Of a stretch of DNA of 64,000 nucleotides, positions 7,722 through 16,287 are shown piece by piece (position 1 is the stretch's first letter; every line of letters starts with the position of its first letter). The DNA comes from Arthrobacter sp. ok362 (GTDB taxonomy: Bacteria > Actinomycetota > Actinomycetes > Actinomycetales > Micrococcaceae): assembly GCF_900102785.1 (NCBI RefSeq), contig NZ_FNGC01000004.1:124001-188000 (forward strand), in the 5' to 3' direction. The notes below the pieces were generated by a model that was not told the origin of the DNA, did not search any database, and saw only the letters and a program-made list of their open reading frames with translations. Position numbers and translations under genes: made by a program.

Positions 7722-8974
7722 AGCGCCGCTCCTTCCACAGGGTCCAGCCGCCGTGAGTCAGCACAGGCGGCCAGCGTATGCAGATAGGCCCTTTCCGTTT
7801 CACCGGCGACGCGGTCCCACGAATAGCGGACCCGCACACGCTCCTGCCCGGCGCGCCCCAGGTCTCGGCGCAGCCTGGCGTCACCCAGCAATCTGGCGAG
7901 GGCTGCGGCTAGGGCGGCCGGGTCCTTCGGAGGCACGTGCAGTCCAGTGCCGTGATCCACCACGGTGTCCCGCAGTCCGCCGACGGCTGCCGCCACGACC
8001 GGGATTCCGCACGCCATTGCCTCCAGCGGCACGATCCCAAAGGGTTCGTACCAGGGGGTGCACACCACCGCGTCCGCGCTGCGGAAGATGCCAGGCATCG
8101 CGCCGCGGGGCACCTGCCCGCGGAACGTGACCTGGTCCCGGACTCCGAGTTCCGTGGCGACGGCGGAGAGCCTGGATGCTTCGGCGTCGTCCCCAAGTGC
8201 GGCAGCGTCACCGCCGCCGACTATGAGGAGTTCGACGTCGGCGAAGCCGGCATTCCGAAGCAGGGACAAGGCCCTGATGGCCAAATCGACGCCTTTGCGG
8301 GGAACCAGCCGTCCTACGGAGAGGATACGGTGGGCGCTGCTGCGGGGCTCGACGGCCCCGTCGCCTGCGAACAGATGAACATCCACGCCGCACGGCGCGA
8401 TGGAGATTCTGGTGGTGTCGATTCCCATGGCCTTGAGTTCGAAGACCTCGTCGGAGCAGGTGGCAATAATGCGGTCCACGGACCGTGCCACTGACGGCTC
8501 AAGCCATTGCCTTTCGAGCGGACTCGTGTCCTGGGCGCCCTGATGCCGGCGTTTGACGGGGCCCAGCGCGTGGAAAGTCTGGACTACCGGGACGTGTATG
8601 CGGATGGATCCGCGCCGTGCCGCGTCGAGCGCGGCCAGACCGGACATCCAGAAATGCCCGTGGACCACGTCCGGGGGGCGGTTGCCCCAGTCGCGGGAAA
8701 TACCGTCCGCGAGCTTGCCCATGAATGGTAGGAGTTCGTCTTTGGGCAGGCGCTGAGCGGGCCCGGCGTCGACGTGGACGACCTCCAGATCCGGCAGGAT
8801 CCGGACCCGCTCGGGCAGATCGGCCGAGTCCCGTCGGGTATACACCGTGACGTGGTGCCCGCGGCGGGCCAGGGCCTCCGACAGCGCGGCCACATGCACA
8901 TTTTGGCCACCGGCATCTACCCCGCCCAGTGCTGCCAGCGGACTGGCGTGTTCCGAAACCATGGAGATTTTCAC
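7718..8974 (-). CDS. GT4-family glycosyltransferase
   Basis: 418 residues from the GTG at 8974, which overlaps the upstream stop as GTGA and has GGGAAGGG before it; a longer open frame to 9301 only shadows the neighbour. The N terminus, with G-G-V-D-A-G-G-Q-N-V-H-V (about 17-28), is typical of MshA- and sucrose-phosphate-synthase-like GT4 enzymes. The C-terminal half has the donor-binding P-W-Y-E-P-F-G-I-V-P-L-E-A-M-A-C-G. It should be cytoplasmic and use a nucleotide sugar. Its place between heptosyltransferase and gmhA suggests it builds the same heptose-containing glycan. Confidence 0.88.
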   Translation of the reverse strand: MKISMVSEHASPLAALGGVDAGGQNVHVAALSEALARRGHHVTVYTRRDSADLPERVRILPDLEVVHVDAGPAQRLPKDELLPFMGKLADGISRDWGNRPPDVVHGHFWMSGLAALDAARRGSIRIHVPVVQTFHALGPVKRRHQGAQDTSPLERQWLEPSVARSVDRIIATCSDEVFELKAMGIDTTRISIAPCGVDVHLFAGDGAVEPRSSAHRILSVGRLVPRKGVDLAIRALSLLRNAGFADVELLIVGGGDAAALGDDAEASRLSAVATELGVRDQVTFRGQVPRGAMPGIFRSADAVVCTPWYEPFGIVPLEAMACGIPVVAAAVGGLRDTVVDHGTGLHVPPKDPAALAAALARLLGDARLRRDLGRAGQERVRVRYSWDRVAGETERAYLHTLAACADSRRLDPVEGAAL

Positions 8975-9987
8975 TGGCCCTTCCCTTCTTGCGTTGGAAT
9001 CAGAATCCGCCCCGTCCGGAAGCGCGGCGAGGTCACGTCGTCGAGCAGCTCGTTCCAGGCGCGGAGGAAGGCCTCGAGTCCGTAGCGTTCCAGCACCGCT
9101 TCCCGGGCCATGTTTCCCCGCTGCCGGGCTTCCGCGGGGTCCCGGACCAGCTGGGCGGCGGCGCGCACGAGGTCGTCGACATTCGTGGAGATTGCTCCGG
9201 CCTCGGGTGGAACGGCGCGTGCCGCTTCGGTGGTTCCCAGCACCACGACCGGCATCCCGAGGTGCATCGCCTCCAGAAGTGCCAGGCCCAGGGACGTCCA
9301 CCGAACCGGGTGGAGATAGACCCTGCAGCGTGCGAGTTCGCGGTGCAGGCGTGCGGTTTGCAGGTCTCCGCAGACCGTCAATTTCCCCGCAGGCAGCCCG
9401 GTAGCCTCCGACAGCCCTGCTCCACCCATGCCGAAGACCCGCAGCGGCGCCACAGCCGCGAACCGGGCCAGCAGGTCAGTGCCGGTGACCCGGCCGCGCC
9501 GAACGGGCTCATTCACCACGGCGCCGAGCTCAGCGACTTCACCGCTGTAAAGATGCCCCGGGTCCGGGACACCGTGCTCGATGACGACCGTCGGGGCCGA
9601 GCCGTTGTCCCACATCAGCTGATTGAAGTGCGTGACGTGGACCAGCGGGATGATGTGTTGGTCTGCGAACGGATGCACCGAGTGGGGAACATCGCCCTTG
9701 GGCGTGTTGTGCTCCAGAAACACCCCGGGCAGGTCCTTGCCAGGGACCCGGCCCAGCGCGCGTCCGACTTCTGTCAACTCCTCCGCCCGTTGCAGGACGA
9801 CAGCGTCCACGCTGCCCGGATCGAGTGCATCCAGGGCAACCTCCCGGACTGATGCGGGCCAATCCCGGCCTCCCCGGCCCAGCCCCCACGCCCCGCGCTC
9901 GGGAAGCACCGGCAGGAGATACTCATGCGGCCCCCGGACGAAAGCGTCCGTCCAGCCTCCATGCACATGCCAGAGAAGGACTCTCAT
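8971..9987 (-). CDS. Glycosyltransferase, GT4-like
   Basis: 338 residues. It begins M-R-V-L-L-W-H-V-H-G-G-W and shows a GT-B C-terminal domain with V-Y-L-H-P-V-R-W-T-S-L-G-L-A-L-L-E-A-M (about 241-259), the usual acidic donor-site region of GT4 enzymes. It shares four-base overlaps with the genes on both sides. Substrate unknown; the context points to assembly of a heptose-containing envelope glycan. Confidence 0.82.
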   Translation of the reverse strand: MRVLLWHVHGGWTDAFVRGPHEYLLPVLPERGAWGLGRGGRDWPASVREVALDALDPGSVDAVVLQRAEELTEVGRALGRVPGKDLPGVFLEHNTPKGDVPHSVHPFADQHIIPLVHVTHFNQLMWDNGSAPTVVIEHGVPDPGHLYSGEVAELGAVVNEPVRRGRVTGTDLLARFAAVAPLRVFGMGGAGLSEATGLPAGKLTVCGDLQTARLHRELARCRVYLHPVRWTSLGLALLEAMHLGMPVVVLGTTEAARAVPPEAGAISTNVDDLVRAAAQLVRDPAEARQRGNMAREAVLERYGLEAFLRAWNELLDDVTSPRFRTGRILIPTQEGKGQ

Positions 9988-11057
9988 TGGTGCCGCACCC
10001 TCCGTGTAGACAATGACGACACTCCGCCGAGTAGCCGTTCCACGGCCTCCAGGAGCTGCTCAGGTGCAACCGAGGCCAGACAGGGATGACCCGGGACCGG
10101 GCACTCGGTGGCGCGGCTCAACTTGCACGGCGCGTCCTGGTCGCCCAGGATCTCCAGCGGGACGCCGTAGGGGGCCCAGCGGATGGCAGGAACCACCGGA
10201 GAGAACAGGCACGCTACCGGCGTGCCGAGCGCCGCTGCCAGATGCGCCGGGCCCGTGTTGCCCGTGACCAGCACGCTGGCCCGGGCAAGGACACCTGCCA
10301 GGGTTTTCAGATCGGTCTGCCCGCCCAAATCCACGGCGGAAGGCCCCGCGACCGTGGCCGTGAGCTTCGTTTCAGCGGGGCCACCGGTCACCACAACCCG
10401 GTACCCGGCACCCTCGAGTAGTTCCACCGCCGCCGCATGATGCAGCGCGGGCCACGCGCGGGCGGGCGCGGAGGCCCCGGGATGGACCACGATGTAGGGT
10501 TCCTCCCCCACCAGGTCCCGCACGTCCGGATACCCTTCAACGCGGAGCCTGCCGTCATCCCCGGCAGGAAGGGTGAAGCCGGCCGCCCGTGCGATACCGA
10601 GGGCCCGTTCGGATTCTGGCTGGTCTTCAGGAAAGTCCTCGCCAGGTCGCAGTCGGATGTCCAGGAGGCTGCCCGCATAGTCTGTGGACGCGCCGGCAAT
10701 GCGGCCGACGCCGGCCAGCCGCAGCAGGAGAGCAAGGGGCAGCGGTGACTGGTGGAACGACGTCAGGATGACCGCTTCCGTGATCCGCGAGTCGGCGACG
10801 AACGCTTTTAACGCGTCCACGTGACCCTTCTCCACCCGCGGGGCCGGGTTCGCGATCCAGGGACAGCTCCAGCTATAGGCCTCGGAAACCCCCGGGAGGA
10901 GCGACGCAGCCGGCTCACCCTGCGGGCCGCACAGCACGACGACGTCATTGGGATCACCCCCGTCAGACCGGCCGCCATGGGCAACGGCACGGATGGCCGG
11001 ACCCGCCAGCAGAACGTCGCCGACGCTGTCCAGCCGGGCCACCAGGACCCGCGTCAT
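9984..11057 (-). CDS. GT9-family heptosyltransferase-like glycosyltransferase, copy 2
   Basis: 357 residues. It starts T-R-V-L-V-A-R-L-D-S-V-G-D-V-L-L-A-G-P-A-I-R, the family's N-terminal signature, and carries I-V-V-H-P-G-A-S-A-P-A-R-A-W-P (about 189-203) and V-T-G-N-T-G-P-A-H-L-A-A-A-L-G (about 263-277). Cytoplasmic and probably membrane-associated. Both ends overlap neighbours by four bases. Together with the copies at 3.8 and 11.7 kb it suggests at least three heptose-type linkages. Confidence 0.87.
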   Translation of the reverse strand: MTRVLVARLDSVGDVLLAGPAIRAVAHGGRSDGGDPNDVVVLCGPQGEPAASLLPGVSEAYSWSCPWIANPAPRVEKGHVDALKAFVADSRITEAVILTSFHQSPLPLALLLRLAGVGRIAGASTDYAGSLLDIRLRPGEDFPEDQPESERALGIARAAGFTLPAGDDGRLRVEGYPDVRDLVGEEPYIVVHPGASAPARAWPALHHAAAVELLEGAGYRVVVTGGPAETKLTATVAGPSAVDLGGQTDLKTLAGVLARASVLVTGNTGPAHLAAALGTPVACLFSPVVPAIRWAPYGVPLEILGDQDAPCKLSRATECPVPGHPCLASVAPEQLLEAVERLLGGVSSLSTRRVRHQ

Positions 11058-11626
11058 GGCTCCGTCCTCCCGGCTGCCGCCTTCAAAAGCAGATCCACAG
11101 CAGCTCCCAGGTCCGCCGCCACTTCGAGGGCCGCTTCCACTTCTGCCGCCCGGGTCACCGGAGTGGGTACCAGAATGCCCCGGGCGCCCGAGAGTCGCGC
11201 CGCTTCCATGTCACTTCCGATGTCGCCGATGAGTGCGGCCTCCGACGGAGAAACCCCCAAAGTGCTGCAGGCTTTCAGGACCATCCCCGGTGCAGGTTTC
11301 CGGCACGGGCAGCGGTCAGCGGGAACGTGCGGGCAGATGATCCAGAGGTCGAGGGGGCCCAACAGCTGATCGATCCGGCCGTTGACGGCGCCCACCTCAG
11401 CAGCTGTGAGGATTCCCCGGCCTATCCCCGACTGGTTGCTGAGGACCCCTATCGGGATTCCGCGGCTGCGCAGCCGCTGCAGTTGCTCACGAGCGTGGGG
11501 CATCGGCCGGACCCGGGCGGGATCCGCGTTGTACGGGACGTCATGGATCAGCGTTCCGTCCCGGTCAAAGAAGACGGCCCGCGGCGGCGCTGTGCCAGAA
11601 GTTCCCATACCCACCCTGTTCCCCAT
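11054..11626 (-). CDS. gmhB: D-glycero-D-manno-heptose-1,7-bisphosphate 7-phosphatase (HAD family)
   Basis: 190 residues. It removes the C7 phosphate between the two HldE reactions. F-F-D-R-D-G-T-L gives the nucleophile D21 and acid/base D23; S-N-Q-S-G-I-G-R is motif II; the structural zinc loop of the GmhB/HisB-N group is complete, with C98, H100, C106 and C108 in C-P-H...R-C-P-C-R-K-P. I-G-D-I-G-S-D provides the motif IV aspartates. It is the first gene of the leftward operon and overlaps the next by four bases. The promoter should lie in the 79 bases shared with the divergent GT9 gene. Confidence 0.92.
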   Translation of the reverse strand: MGNRVGMGTSGTAPPRAVFFDRDGTLIHDVPYNADPARVRPMPHAREQLQRLRSRGIPIGVLSNQSGIGRGILTAAEVGAVNGRIDQLLGPLDLWIICPHVPADRCPCRKPAPGMVLKACSTLGVSPSEAALIGDIGSDMEAARLSGARGILVPTPVTRAAEVEAALEVAADLGAAVDLLLKAAAGRTEP

Positions 11627-11705
11627 TCGGACCCGGGCTAAACGCCCGTCCCCTTCCCGGCCCGGCCCTGCCCGAGGCTAGACTCCTGGAAAAGGAGATC
11701 AATCG

Positions 11706-12671
11706 ATGTTCGGAAACCAGGACGAGGCGCCGTCGGTGTCCGGGCGTGACGGCCGGCCGTTGCTGCTGGTGTTGCGTGCGCTCCAGCTCGGCGATCTGCT
11801 CGTCGCTGTGCCCGCGTTGCACGCGTTGCGGCGCGCCTATCCGGATCATCACCTTCTGTACGCGGGCCCGGCCTGGCTGCGGGACGCCGTTGCCCTCGTG
11901 GGCGGGTATGGCCTCCTGCCGGCCGCGGGCCTGTCAGAGCCCTTGCCAGTGGAACAAGGCAGTGTGGATGTTGCGGTGAACCTGCACGGCCGCGGTCCGG
12001 AGAGCCAGTTGCTGATTGAGGCAGTCGGTGCCCGGCAGGTGATCTCGCATGCCTCGAACCATTGGGAAGGTCCGGGGTGGGTCGAGGACATTCACGAGCG
12101 TCGGCGCTGGACACGTCTCCTCCAATGGCACGGAATCGCCGCGGATCCCGATGACGTCCAGCTGACATCACCTCCCGTCCGCACACAGTGGCCGGACGCC
12201 ACCGTCGTCCATGTCGGCGCAGCGTTTCCCAGCAGGCTTTGGCCGGAGAACCGGTTCGCCGAGGTGGCGGACCGCCTGGCGCAATCCGGGCATCGCGTCG
12301 TCGTGACCGGCAGCGCGGCTGAACGGGCACGCTCCCTGTCCGTGGCCGCACAGGCCGGCCTCCCGGAGGAAGCTGTTTTAGCCGGAGGGCTCTCCCTTGG
12401 CGCATTTATTGCCCTCGTGGCGGAGGCCCGGCTGGTGGTCTCGGCCGATACCGGGGCCGCGCACCTGGCCACAGCCTACCGCCGCCCTTCCGTGGTGCTC
12501 TTCGGGCCGGCCCGCCCCGAGCATTGGGACCCTCCGCCGGGGCCGCATGCAGTCCTGACCAAGGCGGAATTGCGCCGAGGCGACGCGTTTGCCGGGGACC
12601 CGGATCCGGCCCTACTTGGTGTCCGGGTTCAAGAGGTCTTGGACGCCGTCCGAGTTCTGGGATTGCTCTGA
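11706..12671 (+). CDS. GT9-family heptosyltransferase-like glycosyltransferase, copy 3
   Basis: 321 residues. AAGGAG lies at good spacing before the ATG. Family motifs are L-R-A-L-Q-L-G-D-L-L-V-A-V-P-A-L-H-A-L-R at the N terminus, V-H-V-G-A-A-F-P-S-R-L-W-P (about 167-179) and V-S-A-D-T-G-A-A-H-L-A-T-A-Y (about 246-259). It is divergent from the gmhB operon, and its last 43 bases overlap the convergent sigma factor gene. Confidence 0.86.
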   Translation: MFGNQDEAPSVSGRDGRPLLLVLRALQLGDLLVAVPALHALRRAYPDHHLLYAGPAWLRDAVALVGGYGLLPAAGLSEPLPVEQGSVDVAVNLHGRGPESQLLIEAVGARQVISHASNHWEGPGWVEDIHERRRWTRLLQWHGIAADPDDVQLTSPPVRTQWPDATVVHVGAAFPSRLWPENRFAEVADRLAQSGHRVVVTGSAAERARSLSVAAQAGLPEEAVLAGGLSLGAFIALVAEARLVVSADTGAAHLATAYRRPSVVLFGPARPEHWDPPPGPHAVLTKAELRRGDAFAGDPDPALLGVRVQEVLDAVRVLGLL

Positions 12672-13450
12672 GAGTCGGCTTCGGCGAGCAGTTGCTGCAG
12701 TCGCATCAGCACCTTGGACAGCCGTCGCGAGACCTGCATTTGTGAGACGCCGAAGCGCCTTCCAAGTTCGGCCTGGCTTTCCTCACAGAAATAGCGGTGG
12801 TACAGCAGTTCGCGTTCCTGCCCGGACAACTCGCCGATGGCCTGGTTAAGGCACAGGAGTTCCTCCAGCCGTTCCAGCGGCAGTTCCCGCGAGGCCAGTG
12901 CCTCCGCCCTGTGACCGCCATCGTGATCGTCCACGACGTCGAGTGAATCCGGACGCATGCTCGACGCCGCTGCCAACGCCTCCTGTACGGCTGAGACGGG
13001 GACCCCGAGTTGCTCCGCCAGTTCACCTGCACTCGGCCGATGTCCCAGGGCCTGGGTCAGCTCCGGTTCGGACCGCAGAATTTCCGTTCGCAGGTCCTGG
13101 ATCCTCCGCGGCGGCCTGACCACCCAGCAACGGTCGCGCAGATAACGCTTGAGCTCGCCCGTCACCGTAGGGGCAGCGTAGGCCGCGAAGCTTTCTCCCC
13201 TGGCCGCGTCAAAACGCCGCGCGGCTTTGACCAGTCCCAGATACGCAACCTGGTTCAGATCATCGTGTTCCCGACCACGCCCTGTGAAGCGAAAGGCCAA
13301 GGCTTCCGCCAGTTCCAGATGGTCAAGGACCAGCCGGGTTTCAAATGCCTCCCGGATCTGACCTGTTGAAGCCCGCCCCGTCGCCGCGGGCTGCCCGGAC
13401 TCGGCCGGGACGTACGGCATCCAAGATGGCGGGCGCTGGGGTTCTGCCAT
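12629..13450 (-). CDS. RNA polymerase sigma factor of the SigB/SigF stress group
   Basis: 273 residues of sigma-70 type with regions 2, 3 and 4 but no region 1.1. Region 2 shows D-L-N-Q-V-A-Y-L-G-L-V-K-A-A-R-R-F-D (about 63-80), then S-F-A-A-Y-A-A-P-T-V-T-G-E-L-K-R-Y-L-R-D-R, typical of general-stress and sporulation-type factors. Region 4 ends in an HTH, F-G-V-S-Q-M-Q-V-S-R-R-L. GAGGAA precedes the ATG. No anti-sigma gene adjoins it, so post-translational control is not visible. A TAAGC..GCTTA palindrome lies 67 bases upstream. Confidence 0.9.
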   Translation of the reverse strand: MAEPQRPPSWMPYVPAESGQPAATGRASTGQIREAFETRLVLDHLELAEALAFRFTGRGREHDDLNQVAYLGLVKAARRFDAARGESFAAYAAPTVTGELKRYLRDRCWVVRPPRRIQDLRTEILRSEPELTQALGHRPSAGELAEQLGVPVSAVQEALAAASSMRPDSLDVVDDHDGGHRAEALASRELPLERLEELLCLNQAIGELSGQERELLYHRYFCEESQAELGRRFGVSQMQVSRRLSKVLMRLQQLLAEADSQSNPRTRTASKTS

Positions 13451-13516
13451 AGTTGTTCATTCCTCTGAACCGGAGTCGTTCAAAGCCTGCGGCAAGACCT
13501 AAGCAGTAGAAAACCA

Positions 13517-13528
13517 TAAGCCTGCTTA
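13517..13528. promoter_or_regulatory. TAAGCNNGCTTA-type palindrome upstream of the sigma factor gene
   Basis: TAAGCCTGCTTA, with flanking A and T extending the arms to ATAAGC/GCTTAT around a CT centre. It is one member of a set of similar sites in the window (13749, 44415, 51932 and degenerate copies). Confidence 0.55.
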
Positions 13529-13748
13529 TTAAACAATGGGTGAGGGGATGGGGCCCCGTCCCCGGGCCTGAAAGAGGCAATAGAGAATGAATTGCCGGCC
13601 CGGGCCCCTGCTGGATTCTCTTGTGAACACACCGGCGAGGTCACGTTTGAACCGAAGACCCCGGACGGCTCGGTGGGAGCCTATCTCCACGCCCGCCGGT
13701 GGAGTGGCGCAAATGCACTCTGGCCGGGATGCACCGGAGAAGTTATAG

Positions 13749-13760
13749 TAAGCATGCTGA
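13749..13760. promoter_or_regulatory. TAAGCATGCTGA site upstream of the SRPBCC gene
   Basis: TAGTAAGCATGCTGA ends 52 bases before the GTG start of the SRPBCC gene. It differs from the perfect palindrome at 51932 at one position of the 12-base core. Confidence 0.5.
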
Positions 13761-13811
13761 TGATTGATTCCGCTCTCGTCAGTTCCCCCCAATCCCGTCA
13801 AAGGAGACACC

Positions 13812-14720
13812 GTGAGCACCAGGGTTGAAAAGCGAGTTCTGGTCAACGTTCCCGTGAGCGTGGCCTACAACCAATGGACCCAGTTCGAAGAATTTCCGCA
13901 CTTCATGGGCGGGGTGAAGAGCGTCAAACAGCTCAGTGACAACCGGCTCGAGTGGGTTGCGGAAATCGGCGGGGTGCGCAGGCAGTGGCAGGCCAGAATC
14001 CTCGAGCAGGTACCCGACCGAAAAGTCGCATGGGCCGCCACAGAGGGCGCAACGAACGCGGGGTCCGTGGCGTTCGAAGACCTCGGCGGCGGGCAGACAT
14101 CCGTACAGCTGTCCTTGGAATATGAACCCGAAGGGATCGTGGAAAAGGTCGGCGACAAGCTGAACATCGTAGAGAGGCAAGCCGAGAGTGACCTCAACCG
14201 GTTCAAGGCCTTCATTGAAGACGAGGGCTACGCGACCGGCGCCTGGCGCGGATCCGTCAGCGAAGGCGCGTCCGCCGGCACGCCCGGCATTGATGAGGCG
14301 GCAGGGTCGCGGGGGGACAGCGGCAAAGCCGGTGTATCGGGCAAGGTCATTGCCGGCGCTGGGCTCGCCGCGGCTGCCGCTGCGGGCGTCGCGGCCGCGG
14401 CAAGCAACAAGGAGTCCGGCGGAGACGCGCTGGCTCAGTCCACGCCATACCCGGAGGTTAAAGCCGTTCCGCCTACCGGGACATCGGGCAGTGTTTTCCC
14501 CGGTGAGGAGTTGCCCCGGGACGCGACTCGTCCCGGGGACGGAACTGTTGGCCGGTCCGAAGCGAAGCCTTTCGACCAGACCAATGGCCTTGTTGACTTC
14601 GAAGGCGATTCGGACGGGACAGCCGTGGCCGACACCTCCAGCGCGGCCGACCGCGAGACGGACCCGAAACGCGGGCCAGGCCTTGTCCCGCCGACAGGAG
14701 GAAGCCTGGGACAGCACTGA
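13812..14720 (+). CDS. SRPBCC-family (polyketide cyclase/dehydrase-like) protein with a disordered tail
   Basis: 302 residues from the GTG at 13812, which follows AAAGGAGACACC. Residues about 1-140 form a START/SRPBCC domain (E-K-R-V-L-V-N-V-P-V-S-V-A-Y-N-Q-W-T-Q-F-E-E-F-P as two adjoining parts), the type found in actinobacterial stress proteins. A Gly/Ala-rich, possibly membrane-inserting stretch follows at about 175-200 (A-G-L-A-A-A-A-A-A-G-V-A-A-A), then about 100 residues rich in Pro, Gly, Asp and Thr with no fold. A TAAGCATGC site precedes it, tying it to the divergent sigma factor gene. Confidence 0.82.
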   Translation: MSTRVEKRVLVNVPVSVAYNQWTQFEEFPHFMGGVKSVKQLSDNRLEWVAEIGGVRRQWQARILEQVPDRKVAWAATEGATNAGSVAFEDLGGGQTSVQLSLEYEPEGIVEKVGDKLNIVERQAESDLNRFKAFIEDEGYATGAWRGSVSEGASAGTPGIDEAAGSRGDSGKAGVSGKVIAGAGLAAAAAAGVAAAASNKESGGDALAQSTPYPEVKAVPPTGTSGSVFPGEELPRDATRPGDGTVGRSEAKPFDQTNGLVDFEGDSDGTAVADTSSAADRETDPKRGPGLVPPTGGSLGQH

Positions 14721-15102
14721 CCACGGCCGCGGAGGGTGGTGTCCCGGCCGTCACGCTGCCGAGGGCCAGTCACGGGGCCTAATCAAGCGGCGCTTGCCAT
14801 CCGGGACCAGTTCACGCGGATGGAGTGGCCGCGCAGGCGCGCCTGCAACAAAGCACCGGCCCTAGACGGCGCTGTCCGAGGCCCGGCTGACGCTGGGCCT
14901 TGGACGGTGCCGTCGCGACGCTTCTGACCGCAGCCGACCGTACTGCCGGCGGCTCTTGGGCGTCCAAAATACCCGCGGGCCTGGACATACTTGTCCTGCG
15001 CGGCGGCCGGCGCGGTGGCCCGACAGGAAGACGTTCAGCGCCGGTTCCATTCGTCTGCATTGGGACTATTCTGTTGGCAAGATCTTCACAGAGGAGGACC
15101 AA

Positions 15103-15510
15103 ATGAGCGCCTCGGATGAACTGGCCGCCATCCACGCGCGGCTCGCCGCGGACGAGGACGAATACGCGGATGGGGTCCTCGACCAGAACGTCCGGGACCG
15201 GCGCTACCTCCTCTCCCTGGTGCAGAAACAATTAGCGCGGCTCGAGAAAGTGGCCGCCGTGGCATCCGACTTTGCGGAGCGGGGCCATCGGATCGAAGAG
15301 CAGTTTGGAGGCACCGGCACGATCCACACGATCAGGGCTGCGGGTCTGGGTGACGGGTACCGGGAAGCTGCCAGGAGCATCCGTGCCGCGTTGGGCCCCG
15401 CGGTGAGTGAGCTCGAAGGCGATGCAACCGCAACCGCGATCACAAGCCGCGCATCCGAGCACCAGCCTCAAGCGGGCTCCCCTCTGCCCCCGGAGGCTCT
15501 GGCAGGATAA
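15103..15510 (+). CDS. Hypothetical protein, helical N terminus
   Basis: 135 residues. The ATG at 15103 is preceded by GAGGAGGACCAA; longer upstream frames have no such site. The N terminus (D-E-L-A-A-I-H-A-R-L-A-A-D-E-D-E) resembles the start of the small actinobacterial DUF6221 group, but the match is weak. No membrane segment. A short frame of similar character follows directly downstream. Confidence 0.6.
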   Translation: MSASDELAAIHARLAADEDEYADGVLDQNVRDRRYLLSLVQKQLARLEKVAAVASDFAERGHRIEEQFGGTGTIHTIRAAGLGDGYREAARSIRAALGPAVSELEGDATATAITSRASEHQPQAGSPLPPEALAG

Positions 15511-15514
15511 GGGC

Positions 15515-15679
15515 GTGAGCGACCCCATCGGCCTCCTCGACGCCCGCATCAGCGAGGACCAAGCCGCGGCGCGCGCACCCAGCCGCCCCCGATGCCGACT
15601 GGTCCCGCGTCGCTGTCCACGGCCCTGTCCGGGTGCTTGCGGTCAGCCTAAACGGCAGCCACTACGCGCTCGCCGTTGA
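15515..15679 (+). pseudogene. Possible remnant of a second small protein related to the upstream gene
   Basis: The GTG at 15515 follows AGGATAAGG five bases after the upstream stop. It begins S-D-P-I-G-L-L-D-A-R-I-S-E-D-Q-A-A-A-R-A, like the start of the preceding protein, but then becomes Arg/Pro-rich and ends inside the convergent phosphatase gene. Another frame reads more naturally after about 15575, suggesting a frameshift. Confidence 0.3.
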
Positions 15680-16226
15680 AGTATTCGAGCTGCCAGCCGT
15701 CGACGTCGTGGTGGTGGGCCAGGTTGAGCACGGCGTTGTCGATACTTTCCAGGGTGCGGCCGATCGCGCGGCTGAGACTCACGCGGAGGAGCGTGCCGTG
15801 GGCGACGGCGAGGACGCGTCGGCCGCGGAACTCCTCGGCCAGCGCTTCCAGGGCCGCCAACCCGCGGCTGGCTGCCTCGTCCTCGCTTTCTGCCCCGCGG
15901 AAACCACCGGGGATGCGCAATGCATCTAGTTCCGGGCCGTCCTGCAGACCCTCGGCGGGTCCGAAGCTACGCTCGGCGAGCTCCGGCACGCGCCGGGCCA
16001 CCCTGAGGCCCAACCCGGCGGCAATGAGGTCTGCAGTTTCGGCCGCACGGCTCAGCGGCGAGGACACGATTGTGTCCCACTCGTAGCCGGACAGGACGGC
16101 GACGGCGTCGCGCGCCTGGCCGCGGCCGACGTCGTTTAGCGGAATATCGCTGGATCCCTGCAGCCGGCGCTCCGCATTCCAATCCGTCTGGCCGTGGCGG
16201 ACAAGGGCAAACGTCGTAAAGTTCAT
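15648..16226 (-). CDS. Histidine phosphatase family protein (phosphoglycerate mutase-like)
   Basis: 192 residues from the ATG at 16226; ATGs at 16235 and 16265 are possible, but homologues begin close to the catalytic motif. L-V-R-H-G-Q-T-D-W-N (about 7-16) holds the catalytic RHG histidine, E-R-S-F-G-P-A-E-G (about 77-85) the acid residue region, and V-A-H-G-T-L-L-R the second histidine. The substrate could be a sugar phosphate or a small phosphometabolite; the motifs do not decide. Confidence 0.87.
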   Translation of the reverse strand: MNFTTFALVRHGQTDWNAERRLQGSSDIPLNDVGRGQARDAVAVLSGYEWDTIVSSPLSRAAETADLIAAGLGLRVARRVPELAERSFGPAEGLQDGPELDALRIPGGFRGAESEDEAASRGLAALEALAEEFRGRRVLAVAHGTLLRVSLSRAIGRTLESIDNAVLNLAHHHDVDGWQLEYFNGERVVAAV

Positions 16227-16287
16227 GCCTTCCATTCTGTCTTGAGGGCGGACAGGCTCCGGCATCAGCGAGTCACTACCGTTGAAC

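Noticed and set aside
13779..14717. Minus-strand frame of 312 codons opposite the SRPBCC gene
   Set aside because: Shadow of a gene with a strong ribosome site and a recognisable domain on the plus strand.
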